The notes under the pieces were generated by a model, which did no database searches, was not told where the DNA came from, and saw only the letters and a program-made list of their open reading frames with translations. A stretch of 64,000 nucleotides of DNA from Ariolimax columbianus (Eukaryota > Mollusca > Gastropoda > Stylommatophora > Arionidae), in NCBI GenBank assembly GCA_036924085.1, contig JAVGWX010000003.1:122198764-122262763 (forward strand). Direction: 5' to 3'. Positions 54,026 through 64,000 of this stretch are shown piece after piece; positions within the stretch are counted from its first letter, which is position 1; every line of letters starts with the position of its first letter. The position numbers and the translations under genes are program-made.

Positions 54026-54798
54026 CCTCAAGAGGCTAGAAGTACGCTCCAATAAGTATCCTAACCAGCTTAATAACTGATCCAACACTGCAATGCCACA
54101 TTTAACAGGGTCACTCTGCAGCTACTTCTGCAATGGCTGACAGGTAAATGATGTGAGTAGGGTAAAAGAGCCCAGCTCTAGAGACCTGAGTATAAGTAGC
54201 AGAAGAAGATGATAAACCTGCCTCCTCCACGTCTATCCTACCTTCCCTCGAACGTCTAATTACACGAATACATCACAAATAGAGGGATTCTAATAAGTAG
54301 AAAAAGTTCACGTACAGGATGCTGGGTAATTACACTTAATGTCAATTATTCCTTCAATCTGCGTGGGAATTGGGAACAAAAATTGTGAAAGTAGATTAGT
54401 CCGTCTTTTTAACTCTAAAAGTTTTCTTTAATTTTTCTTCGCTACTCTGGACATGTTGAAATAAAGGGCATGGATACATTCTGATTATTTAAAAAAAAAA
54501 CAATTATTTTATTTATTAAAAAAAAAAATTTTGTTGTTCTATTTTTGACAGTTTAGACTGAAAAATAAAGAGTACGTCCAGAGTTGTTTGTACTCAAAGT
54601 TTTGATGAATACAAGAAGAACACATTTGTTGAAGAGTATGACCCTTGTAACCTTCCAAACATACATCAAATGCGATTAAAGAGGGATGTACATAGTGCAA
54701 GTAACTCCAGCATGTAGAATCATTGCTATTGAAATTACTCTTGCAAATGTTCGGATCTAGGCCTTCCATGAATGGCTCAGACATAGTGGTGCCTCTAA
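54026..54798. other. No gene recognised
   Basis: AT-rich sequence with A-runs at 54490-54530. An 81-aa minus ORF (54784-54539) has no domain. Confidence 0.4.
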
Positions 54799-55285
54799 GC
54801 TTACTACCTACTTTACTACCTACCTACTTACTACCTACTTATTACCTACTTACTAACTACCTACTAACTACTTACTTACTTACTTACTACATACTTACTT
54901 ACTACCTACTTACTTACTACTTACTTACTTACTACCTACTTACTACCTACGTACTACTTACTTACTACCTACTTACTACTTACCTACTTACTTACTACTT
55001 ACTTACTTACTACTTACTTACTACCTACTTACTACTTACTTACTACCTACTTACTACTTACTTACTACCTACTTACTAATTACTTACTTACTACTTACTT
55101 ACTACTTACTTACCACTTACTTACTATTTACTTACTACCTACTTACTACTTACTTACTACTTACTTACTACCTACTTACTACTTACCTACTTACTTACTA
55201 CCTACTTACTACTTACCTACTTACTTACTACTTACCTACTTACTACTTACCACCTACTTACTACTTACTTACTACCTACTCACCT
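54799..55285. repeat. (TTAC)n-type array with TACC interruptions
   Basis: ACTTACTTACTACCTACTTA-type repetition with irregular 11- to 23-bp periods. The 118-aa Leu/Thr/Tyr ORF is an artefact. Confidence 0.95.
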
Positions 55286-56339
55286 TTTACTAAGGGCTTT
55301 ATTTACAATGATGTGAGACATAAAGGCCGCTTGGCACAACGCACTGTACAGTCTGGGTTATTATTATACCCAATCCTTCACTTGGAGAGACATGTGAGGA
55401 ATCAATGAATATGGGATTGTGAATAAATTGAGCTATAGAAGATCAGAAAAGTAGAAGATTAATCTGAGTGCTTGCTCCTTTCAGAAACATGGTGTTCTAA
55501 CTGCTTGAGAGGCCACTGCGTCTGTGATATGTTCCTCAAGTGGTGGTTTAATTAACAATGTCTTGACATGTTGCAGTTACATCGTCACATGTTTATGTGA
55601 GATGAGCAGACGTATTTAGAACACAGAGATGGAGACACAAATGTAAACACATACTTACACATATATGCGCACTAAACCTCAAACCCACTCACACAAATGC
55701 CATCCACCGACCTATGTACGCACCCGCTCACCGACCCACGTACATACACACACCCGGATATTCAGGAGAGTTAGTTGAGAAAGATATGACAATAGACTGA
55801 GAAATGAGACAAGACAACAACTAGATTTGGGAGAACGAATTGTAGTGGACACCTGAAAATACTGGTCACGGGAAAAAGCTGAGAGAGACCGAAGCACAGT
55901 CAATGCATCCTGTGACGAGCTTAAGAAGACGGTCCAACACATCAAATGAACACGATTGACTGTTACAATCGTTTATTAAAAAGGAAGGCAAAATGAACAC
56001 GACGCTTGTTAGCAGTTGCTAGTCCGATAACAACCTCTGATAAGTTATATATTACGACACGTCTAGAAGCGGGCAGTGATCCTCATCTAATCATTTTTAG
56101 TTTTGGATGTAGGGCTGCAGATCAGCTGGGTCCGGCACTGTGCTTCTTAGCGCTGGTTAGGTATAGCTGCGTACTACGTGATGGCTCACGTGATTTGATA
56201 TCACTGAACAGACTGTCCCTAGTTGTAAAATGCTTAGCTTAGTGAAGAGAACTCTGTAACTAGCAACACGGTAGTGGGTCTGTTCTATGTTCTACAAGGT
56301 GACCCCTGCAGGCTAGAAGAGTATTCAGAGCGCAAATGG
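55286..56339. other. No gene recognised
   Basis: About 1 kb of moderate complexity. ORFs of 77 aa (55945-55712, minus) and 78 aa (56006-56242, plus) carry no recognisable domain. Confidence 0.35.
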
Positions 56340-56720
56340 TAAAGTAAGTAATTCGACTAGCAGCCAGGACCTGTAGTTATCACCACCCATGGTCACGGTT
56401 GATGGTAGAATGCCAGACTGAGTCAAGGGCAGAAGAAGTGGAGGTGATGTATCTCTGCCAAGTGTTGCGCGGGCAGTCCCGTAGACGACGCCATGAAGGG
56501 TGAGGATTTTTCCCATCCCTGATTTTCATGGACAAATAAAGAAGCTGGCGGACAGGTTCGTCTTAACAGAGGCTGGTGACATGGCCGAAGAAAGAGAGGT
56601 TGCACCGATACAGTATCGAAGAAAGGCTCTCGAGTTGTCCCTAGAGCGACCTCAGTGTTAGCGACTACGTCCTGCCACCGAACTCATAGAATACGCCTAT
56701 GGTTGCGCACGTGGAAGGCC
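56340..56720 (-). pseudogene. LINE family E relic: RT C-terminal tail
   Basis: The reverse strand reads ILYRCNLSFFGHVTSLC, a stop, DEPVRQLLYLSMKIRDGKNP, HPSWRRLRDCPRNTWQRYIT, then WHSTINRDHGWW. This matches the order RRR-L-FGH-AR, W-RP-GRPR-TW, W--A-DR--W in the tail of a common animal LINE class. Stops show decay. The two 60-63 aa ORFs called on this strand (56516-56325 and 56605-56423) are parts of it or of other frames. Confidence 0.72.
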
Positions 56721-56734
56721 TCATCTTTTTTGTT

Positions 56735-57018
56735 GTTGTTGTATGTATACATTTGAGAAAGTATGTCTCCTCCTTACGATCGTAAACTTCCATCTGTATT
56801 GTTGCAAATTAATTGTTAATGATTAGACCAGACGCCAAAGATGTGAGGTTTTTGCAAAACTGTTCCAAATTCTCACGTGGCTAAGGAAGGCGATGGGGGT
56901 GTCTCTGAAAGAATGTCTAGTTTTCCTGGACATGTTGAGTGAAGAGAGCAAAAGTCAGAAGTATATTGTGACAGAACTGAGGAAGAAAGAGGCCAGAGGT
57001 GTCGTTAAGAGACTATTT
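56735..57018. repeat. 285-bp dispersed segment X, copy 2
   Basis: See 47355-47658 for the shared landmarks. It differs by scattered substitutions and a few small indels, starts after (TTG)n and again abuts a minus-strand SINE of family T. Confidence 0.85.
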
Positions 57019-57019
57019 T

Positions 57020-57263
57020 ACATTTTTGCTTTCGCCTTATTTCTGCATTCCCCAAAAGCGGTGTGCATTTCACTATGTTTTTATTTTGCGCCTGTGGGCC
57101 CAGTGCATCCGACTCCGGCAATGCATTTTATATAAGGGTCTGCTTCCCCCTGCATTTTCTAATGGTTTGCTTCCCCAGACTAACGACCGGTGCTGAGTTG
57201 GAGATCGAACCAGCACCTTCGGGTTGTGAGCCGTGTCACTTAACCACTAGCCCATGCCGTGCC
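57020..57263 (-). mobile_element. tRNA-derived SINE, family T, copy 3
   Basis: Minus strand: GGGCTAGTGGTTAAGTGACA (A-box side), CTGGTTCGATCTCC (B-box), body CGGAGTCGGATGCACTGGGC and GCGCAAAATAAAAACATAG. No clear target duplication. Confidence 0.88.
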
Positions 57264-57857
57264 AAGCGGTCTGATTTTCCAGTAAAACCGTCCAGATTGC
57301 GAAGCCATACAAAATATGGAAACCACTACTGAGATTGTTGATATCCGTTACCGCCATGTACAAGTATAATCAAGACAGATCATGAGCATTTTACTTGGCA
57401 TTGCACTAGCGAACATTGACTAATTAGAGCCCTGAGTGTAGCAGATATGTTGTTGTTGTTTGTGAGGTAGTGTAAACATACCTTTTACTCGCTTCCAAAC
57501 CTTCCCAGGTGTAAATCAGGTATATATTTATAAATTAGTAGCCAGTAGCATGGCATAGCCTGGAAATGAACTCGTGACACTTGCAGTTACAAGCAAGCGC
57601 TCTTTAACACACACGTGGAAATATAGAAAGACAAAGTAGACAGAGACATCAAAACAAGACAGCGTCATGAAGTCCAGGCAAGTATGTGTCTACGATATGT
57701 GTGACAAATCAAAGGTGAGAAGACGATCAGACACAGTCCTAGTTCTGACCATACACGAGCATGGTGTTATGATACGACGCTAAACGGTGCGACCTGACTG
57801 GTTGACTACAGGTCGGTTTATCCTACAGATGACAGAGTTCCATATATTAAGATTGTG
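57264..57857. other. No gene recognised
   Basis: Moderate-complexity sequence without ORF or repeat. Confidence 0.4.
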
Positions 57858-58108
57858 AGTTGTTCCAACTGTCAAGATTGTAAGTTCTAACTGTCAAGAT
57901 TGTGGGTTGTTCTAACTGTGAAGATTGTCAGTTCCAACTGTCAAGATTGTGAGTTCTAACTGTCAAGATTGTGGGTTGTTCCAACTGTCAAGATTGTGGG
58001 TTGTTCCAACTGTCAAGATTGTGGGTTGTTCCAACTGTCAAGATTGTGGGTTCTTCCAACTGTCAAGATTGTGGGTTGCTCCAACTGTCAAGATTGTAGG
58101 TTGTATGA
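57858..58108. repeat. 25-bp tandem repeat, about 10 copies
   Basis: Unit GATTGTGGGTTGTTCCAACT GTCAA. Shorter units lacking GGTTGTTCC lie at the left end. Confidence 0.95.
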
Positions 58109-58321
58109 GCGGAGTTGTGGACTTCAGTGACCTCTCGTTACAGCTTGGATCAGTTACTGGAGCAGCTTTGATAGATAAGAGCTGTGTTGGTGTAGTGTTC
58201 TCTGTTGCTCTATGTAAGTAGACTATGATAAGAGACGACTAAAGAAAGCAGAAAACGTAGCTGGCAACATCACCATGTAAAAGCTATTATTATTTTTTTT
58301 TTAAACACACTCCAAATAGCA

Positions 58322-58478
58322 TATGACGAATCTGGCTTTCTTAAAAGCTGGTAAGAAGAGCCAAAATGCAGTGCCAAACCTATACTTCAATAAATGGTTG
58401 AAATCTGGTTTTCCTAAAAACTGGTAAGACGAGCCAAAATGCAGTGTCAAACCTATGCTTCAATAAATAACTAATAGA
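58322..58478. repeat. Two tandem copies of a SINE-like tail (about 73 bp)
   Basis: AGCCAAAATGCAGTG, AAACCTATACTTCAATAAAT in two copies. A diverged copy occurs at 61125-61220 (ATCCGGCTTTCCTAACAACT, GGCCGACCTATG). Probably a SINE 3' part. Confidence 0.6.
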
Positions 58479-58699
58479 GGTACGGGGGAAGTAAATATAC
58501 GAGGGTGCTTCATATGAAAACCTTAAAAGTGGGATACAAATGAGAACAGACCATGCCTCTGTATTGTAACTTGTAAATATGGTTGCTAAGGTGCCAAGAG
58601 TGTATTGCACGTGCTATCACGGTGCAGACAAACATCATGACGTCGCAATTGCAATTAAAAGATGGCCGCCCCAATATGTGCATGCACCAAAGAGTAGCA

Positions 58700-60345
58700 G
58701 CGTGGTGTTATCCGTTTTTTCAGCATCTAAGCGGTGAAATCTTCAGAAATTAATCGGCGAATGGTTCAGTTCAGTGATGCATGATTTTCACTCCGGCAAG
58801 TCTATGGGTAGAGTAGGAAGTTCCAAATGGCGTGAGTTCTGTGATAGACTGCTCACTACGGGGTCAGTCACATCGAGTAGTGACCAAATAGTCCTTTGCA
58901 ACTGTTGACCGCTTCGAAAAGGAAAATCGCCGATTGACTGTGAAACAAATTGAGGCACATCTGGACATCAGTCAAAGTTCAGCACATCCCATCATCCATG
59001 ATGTGCTACAGTATTACAAAGTGTCTCCAAGGTGAGTGTCGATGCAGCTTACTCTAGAATTAAAGAAAAAAAAACAAAGCGTTGATGCTGTCAGGAACTT
59101 TTGCATAGCTTGGGAGCAGAAGGTGATAGTTTCCTAGAACGAATTGTTACTGGAGATGAGACCTGGGTTCGCTATCACGAGTCTGAAATGAAGAGAGCGA
59201 GCAAGAAATGGCGCCATCCCTACCCGTACTGCATATACTGCCAGTGCTTCTGCTGCACCATCGAGGACCTCCACTTTCAGTGTCCACCCCATCCGCTGTA
59301 CTTACCAAACCTTGCCTCATGTGCTCTCCACGTCTTTATACAACTAAACGAAGCATTGGGAGGAAAGACTTTCACGTCCGATGAAGATTTACAGCAGCTG
59401 GTGCACGAGTGGTTAAACACGGGACGAAGATAATTTTTTTTCTACAGGAATCCATGCACTTTATAAACACTGGGGACTTGTATCGAACGTTCTGCAGGAA
59501 TCCATGCACTTTATAAACGCTGGTGACTTGTATCGAACGTTCTGCACGAATCCATGCACTTTATAAACACTGGGGACTTGTATCGAACGTTCTGCACGAA
59601 TCCATGCACTTTATAAACACTGGAGACTTGTATCGAACGTTCTGCAGGAATCCATGCACTTTATAAACACTGGTGACTTGTATCGAACGTTCTGCACGAA
59701 TCCATGCACTTTATAAACGCTGGTGACTTGTATCGAACGTTCTGCACGAATCCATGCACTTTATAAACACTGGGGACTTGTATCGAACGTTCTGCACGAA
59801 TCCATGCACTTTATAAACACTGGGGACTTGTATCGAACGTTCTGCAGGAATCCATGCACTTTATAAACACTGGGGACTTGTATCGAACGTTCTGCAGGAA
59901 TCCATGCACTTTATAAACACTGGGGACTTGTATCGAACGTTCTGCACGAATCCATGCACTTTATAAACACTGGGGACTTGTATCGAACGTTCTGCAGGAA
60001 TCCATGCACTTTATAAACACTGGGGACTTGTATCGAACGTTCTGCAGGAATCCATGCACTTTATAAACACTGGGGACTTGTATCGAACGTTCTGCACGAA
60101 TCCATGCACTTTATAAACACTGGGGACTTGTATCGAACGTTCTGCACGAATCCATGCACTTTATAAACACTGGGGACTTGTATCGAACATTCTGCAGGAA
60201 TCCATGCACTTTATAAACGCTGGTGACTTGTATCGAACGTTCTGCAGGAATCCATGCACTTTATAAACGCTGGGGACTTGTATCGAACGCAATGGTGACT
60301 ACGTCGAATACAGTTGTGTTTCACCTTTTTCAGAATAAATGTACC
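58700..60345 (+). pseudogene. Mariner transposase remnant, catalytic residues lost, C-terminus amplified
   Basis: In order: a decayed N-terminal region, ENRRLTVKQIEAHLDISQSS and AHPIIHDVLQYYKVSPR (second helix-turn-helix), LTLELK, GDSFLERIVTGDETWVRYHE (first catalytic Asp in GDETW), KRASKKWRH, then a deletion that removes the HDNARPH block (second Asp), TIEDLHFQCPPHPLYLPNLA (the third Asp of SPDLAP is Asn), LNEALGGKTFTSDEDLQQLV, HEWLNT, a stop near 59431, then FFSTGIHALYKHW in another frame. The array follows, and the end reads CIERNGDYVEYSCVSPFSE, stop. The 110-codon ORF 59101-59433 is the longest open piece. Confidence 0.9.
59438..60290. repeat. 50-bp array derived from transposase codons, 17 copies
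   Basis: Unit TTCTGCAGGAATCCATGCAC, TTTATAAACACTGGGGACTT, GTATCGAACG. It carries the codons for GIHALYKHW and, one base out of frame, CIER. Variants: CAGG/CACG at the PstI-like site, AAACAC/AAACGC, GGGGAC/GGTGAC. Because 50 is not a multiple of three, each unit changes frame, so no long ORF forms. Confidence 0.97.
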
Positions 60346-60389
60346 CCAAAAATATATTTAAGGTTTTCATTCGAAGCTCCCTCGTAGAT

Positions 60390-61075
60390 GAATCACCGAG
60401 AGGTTCATTGAGCTAATAGAAACGGGCCACTGGTTCCTTCCTTGCATATCGTGGGAGGCAATTCAAGAAGGTTGTGGAAGGATTCTGGCAACCTCATTGC
60501 ATAAACCTGTTCTGTTCTGTACTGGGAGTCGACTTCACTGCACTCCAGGCATACCCATAGGTGCTGAGTCTTTCTCAGCAGATAGTGCAAAGTGTGGATG
60601 CTGATGGTGCCTATAGCCTGTTGGTTGTACACCTTCATATTTCGTCCTCTCAGATTCTCTGATCCACTGAATCCTAATTTGATTCCAAAGTGCCGCAGCC
60701 TGTGCCTTGCAGACTCATCCAAAGCAGTGTCGTTTCCCAGCAGGTGGTCCTTGATAACCTTGACTATGTCACCTTTATCTATGTCCGATGTGCCTGTTAT
60801 GGGTGCGTGTGACGCCAACAAATCAGCTCGCTCGTTGCCCGGAACCCCAGCATGACCAGGACAGTAGATCCACACCAGCCCCTGGAGTTTTGAGGTCTCC
60901 AGCGATGCTATCCACTCATGTCATAGCTACGCATTCTACACCTTCCGAAGTAGTGTTTGGGAGTCTGACACGATAACTGCTCCTGTTAAAGATGTCTCAG
61001 ACAACCACCTCAGAGCTTCAGTCACCGCCTCCATCTCCATTCTCATAATTGATGTGACAGTCTCGTATGCGCCAC
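60390..61075 (-). pseudogene. LINE family B relic: RNase H and cysteine tail
   Basis: The reverse strand reads MEMEAVTEALRWLSE, VIVSDS, then two stops around 60920-60945, then the open stretch 60875-60405: MWIYCPGHAGVPGNERADLL, the C-terminal RNase H signature (H in GHAGV, D in NERAD), a basic linker, VYNQQAIGTISI, HLWVCLECSEVDSQYR and the end. The first catalytic Asp lies beyond the recognisable part. A homologous tail fragment lies at 2832-3010. A different RNase H LINE from family A, whose motif reads VPSHCNIQGNEEAD. Confidence 0.82.
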
Positions 61076-61119
61076 ATCGTTCAGCAACCTTAAACCATTG
61101 CTATAACCGTACTGCAAAT

Positions 61120-61230
61120 AACTGAAATCCGGCTTTCCTAACAACTGGTTAGGATAACACAAATGAAGTGTGGGGCCGACCTATGTTACAGTACCCGGGG
61201 CACGGCTAAATAAATGAAAATGTTGAATGT
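61120..61230 (+). mobile_element. SINE-like tail
   Basis: CTGAAATCCGGCTTTCCTAA, GGATAACACAAATGAAGTGT and GACCTATGTTACAGTACC correspond to 58322-58478; ends in a CTAAATAAATGAAAA tail. Confidence 0.5.
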
Positions 61231-61254
61231 GCAGGTTAATGCAATACATGTTGT

Positions 61255-61425
61255 TGTTCGAAGCTACGCCTCCTAAGATAACTCTAGACGTGTCTTTAGT
61301 AGCAGCTTACAGTTTTTCTTCTCACATCTCGAGGTGGACTTGACAAGGTTGACCGGGGTCTTCCTGGCCGTAGTGGTATTGTAGGTCTCCTCAATAAGCC
61401 CATCACTATGGCGATCAGAGTGTCG
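61255..61425 (+). mobile_element. VNTR-bearing element, diverged plus-strand piece
   Basis: CTTCTCACATCTCGAGGTGG, TTGACCGGGGTCTTCCTGGC and GTGTCGACACC align loosely to the body of the family, in opposite orientation to the copy that starts at 61437. Confidence 0.4.
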
Positions 61426-61436
61426 ACACCCATCTC

Positions 61437-61800
61437 TAGTCCGGTCAGACACAACATGGTGACCAGGACGTCGCATCCGGGTCAGAAACAACATAGTGAC
61501 CAGGACGTCGCATCCGGGTCAGGCACAACAAAATGACTAGGACGTCGCATCCGGGTCAGACACAACATAATGACCAGGACGTCGCATCCGGGTCAGGCAC
61601 AACATAATGACCAGGACGTCACATCCGGGTCAGGCACAATATACTGACCAACACCACTATCTCTTTTCCATGGCTGATTTCAAGACAGTCTAGATGACGA
61701 GATGTGGATCGACGCGATCCCCGTAGTAGTAAGTGTTACACGGATAAAGCCAAGTATAGCCCAACCACCTGAAGGACCACGATCCACATTCAACACGCTG
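61437..61800 (-). mobile_element. VNTR-bearing interspersed element, copy 7
   Basis: Minus strand: five 37-bp units at 61443-61645 (GACCAGGACGTCGCATCCGG, GTCAGGCACAACATAAT), then the body TGACGAGATGTGGATCGACG, AAGCCAAGTATAGCCCAACC, up to ATTCAACACGCTGG. The (CAA)n head is missing. The array core is of the GACGTC type. Confidence 0.85.
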
Positions 61801-61854
61801 GAAACAGCAAGGGGAATGGACCAGTGCTCTTCGTACACAGACACACTAAGCTGT

Positions 61855-62700
61855 GGAGGGTGGCAGTGAGGGTGAGGGTGAGGGAGAGGGATACAGTGAG
61901 AGGGAGAGATAGTTAGTGAGCGTGTGAGTGAGAGAGAGAAATAAAGAGAAAGTGAGGGACAGTGTGAGAGGGAGACAGTGAAAGATAGTTAGTGAGTGAG
62001 TGAGAGTAAGAGGGAGAGAGAGAGAGAGAGTTAGAGACAGTGTGAGAGGGAGACAGTGAAAGATAGTTAGTGAGAGTGTGAGTGAGATAGAAAAAGAGAA
62101 ACTAAGAGAGAGTGAGAGAGAGTGTAAGAGGGAGACAGTGAGAGAAGTAAGTGAGTGTGAGACACAGCGTGTGAGTGAGAGAAAGAAAGAAAGAGAAACT
62201 AAAGAGAGAGTGAGAGAGACAGTGTGAGTGGGACATTGAGAATGAGAGCTAGTGAGTGAGTGACAGGGAAAAAGAAAGTCAGTGAGAGAGTGTGTGAGTG
62301 AGAGACAGTGGTAGGGTGACAGTGAGAGTGAGAGATAATGAGTGAGTGTGTGACTGAGTGAGTCTGAGAGCGAAATAGAGTGAGTGAGAGAAAGTCTGAG
62401 TGAGACAGTGAGAGTGAGAGATAGTGAGTGGGTGACTCAGGGAATGAAAGTAAAAGCGATATTAAGAAAGGGAAAGAGAATTAGTGAGAAAGAGTAAGTG
62501 AGAAAGAATGAAAAAATGAGAGACAATTAGAACGACTGCGTGTCAGAAATAATGAGAGACATTTTAGAAGAGACAGTGTATGAGAGATAGTGATAGAGAC
62601 AGAAGTGTGAGTGAGAGAAAAAGAGAGGTGTAGCGTGAGTGAGACGAGAGAGAGTGAATGAGAGACAGTTAGAGACAGGAAAGATAGAGTTGGAAAGAGA
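61855..62700. repeat. GAGA/GTGA-rich low-complexity tract
   Basis: GTGAGTGAGAGAGAGA and GAGGGAGACAGTGAAAGATA strings repeated irregularly over 850 bp, no ORF of note. Confidence 0.9.
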
Positions 62701-63117
62701 AATTATAAAACTAGTCCAGTTTATTTGTCTGAAGTATTCGCCACATCATTCATAACCATTATATTTCTTGAACACCAGGCCTGTCTAACGGCGTTACCAA
62801 ACCAATAACACAATACTGGCACCTGCGCTTCTCGCTGCGCTGATTGGCTGCTATATTTAGAAGGGATGTTTACCATTAACCTACGTCGTTTAAACTGACA
62901 GTCATAGTTGCATTGTTATGTCTACAATCACAGATACAAGATTTGACGTTTTAAACAGTACAAACACAAACATCTAGCAAACCTCACCAGGATGTAAGTA
63001 TTTGAACCCTGGACATTTACTATTTGTATATTGAAAGGTAGGTGCTGTCGGGTATAAAGGCAGTGGTCTCGAGGTAAGGGCGCATGTGACGAAGGGTAAT
63101 TATATTTAGCAAACTCG
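62701..63117. other. No gene recognised
   Basis: Unstructured sequence, no ORF. Confidence 0.4.
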
Positions 63118-63216
63118 ACGGTTGGTATGTGCTTTTACACCAGAAGTAAGCTCATCATGCGCATCTTACGTATGTTCACTTGGTACAATTTGGTACGGTC
63201 TCATTAGAACACGCCT
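63118..63216 (-). mobile_element. Solo mariner 5' end
   Basis: About 98 bp homologous to the right arm of the foldback mariner (29078-29177): GGTTGGTATGTGCT, CATCATGCGCAT, GTATGTTCACTTGGTACAAT, GAACACGCCTCGCA, then TA. On the reverse strand this is a terminal inverted repeat plus 5' untranslated region; no partner end was found. Confidence 0.7.
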
Positions 63217-63474
63217 CGCATAACCATTAGCGTCATAAAAAAATGATTTGACAGAATAAGACCATTGTAACCTTCAACGCATGTCACAGAAGGTAACTAA
63301 AGATGGCTGTGCATAGAGTTAGCAATCTTTCCAAGCAAAACCATAGATGTGATAGGGCCACCGCAAATACTCAGAAACATGATGCATATAAGAAGATCAT
63401 TTAGAGTGGTGACCCTATGCTTCGTTGGGAGCGTGAAAACCAATAATAAAAAATACATGTACTTAATACGCTTA

Positions 63475-64000
63475 CATACAGTACTCTTCCACACAACACA
63501 CTTACATACGGTACACTTACATGCAGCACACTTACATACAGCACACTTACATACGGTACACTTACATGCAGCATACTTACATACATCACACTTACATACA
63601 TCACACTTACATACGGTACACTTACATCACACTTACATACGGTACACTTACATACGGTAGTACACTTACATGACACTTACATACATCACACTTACATACG
63701 GTACACTTACATCACACTTACATACGGTACACTTACATCACACTTACATACGGTACACTTACATCACACTTACATACGGTACACTTACATACGGTACACT
63801 TACATCACACTTACATACGGCACACTTACATACAGCACACTTACATACGATACACTTACATACGATACACTTACATACGATAAACTTACATACGATACAC
63901 TTACATACAACACATTTACATACGGCACACTTACATACAGTACAGTTACATACGGCACACTTACATACGATACACTTACATACGATACACTTACATACGA
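63475..64000. repeat. 15-bp tandem repeat (CACTTACATACGGTA), to window end
   Basis: About 35 units of CACTTACATACGGTA with CAGCA, CATCA, CGATA and CGGCA variants and some 10-bp short units. It runs off the right edge, so its full size is unknown. The 91- and 103-aa ORFs are artefacts. Confidence 0.96.

Larger units (their letters stand above)
58500..60384 (+). mobile_element. Mariner-like element with internal 50-bp array
   Basis: Termini CGAGGGTGCTTCATATGAAA (left) and, inverted, CGAGGGAGCTTCGAATGAAA (right) continue with ACCTTAAA, giving an inverted repeat of about 27 bp with 4 mismatches. TA flanks both sides (58498-58499 and 60385-60386). The plus strand holds a transposase remnant followed by 17 units of a 50-bp repeat and the normal end of the gene. 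Length 1885 bp against about 1.3 kb usual. The element lies against the LINE relic that begins at 60390. Confidence 0.93.

Overview
The window reads as intergenic DNA from an invertebrate nuclear genome. There is no operon structure, no convincing host gene, no tRNA or rRNA gene and no CRISPR. Content is mostly tandem repeats (about 40 arrays or microsatellites) and fossil transposons. The elements seen (tRNA-derived SINEs, LINEs with an RNase H domain, a CR1-like LINE end, mariner elements, and interspersed elements carrying their own tandem repeats like molluscan pearl/HINE elements) fit a lophotrochozoan, most likely a mollusc. That assignment is inference from element style.

Layout. 1-9.7 kb: several minisatellites (15-17, 44, 27, 45 and 68 bp), SINE copies, a dead LINE (4.3-5.3 kb), a 67-bp LINE insertion with perfect target-site duplications (TSDs), and a CR1-like LINE end inserted into a 45-bp array. 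9.74-11.96 kb: one 17-bp minisatellite of about 130 copies. 13.1-18.2 kb: two VNTR-bearing elements, a mariner (14370-16001) with an internal 39-bp array, a 27-bp array and a GAA-tailed element. 19-23.4 kb: 27-bp array, two oppositely oriented LINE insertions (one keeping a complete RNase H domain), SINE. 24.6-26.9 kb: 54-copy 39-bp array in a LINE reverse-transcriptase tail. 27.4-39 kb: arrays, foldback mariner, LINE relic, VNTR element, mariner relic. 40-47 kb: LINE pieces and 36-, 43- and 49-bp arrays. 47-58 kb: SINEs, a duplicated 285-bp segment, head-to-head VNTR elements with over 1 kb of internal repeats, purine-rich and TTAC-type simple repeats. 58.5-64 kb: second mariner (58500-60384) with an internal 50-bp array, RNase H LINE relic, VNTR element, GTGA-rich tract and a 15-bp array running off the window.

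The most striking signal is that three arrays are expansions of transposon coding sequence. Two mariners, each bounded by terminal inverted repeats and TA duplications, have amplified the same C-terminal transposase motif (GIHKLVDRW-KCV in one, GIHALYKHW in the other) into 24 and 17 copies. A LINE has amplified a 13-codon piece just before its WFGHV motif into about 54 copies. In all three the normal protein end resumes after the array, so the arrays arose inside the element. With the VNTR elements this suggests that mobile-element 3' ends seed minisatellites in this genome. Every protein-like ORF here is transposon-derived, a tandem-repeat artefact or unrecognised.
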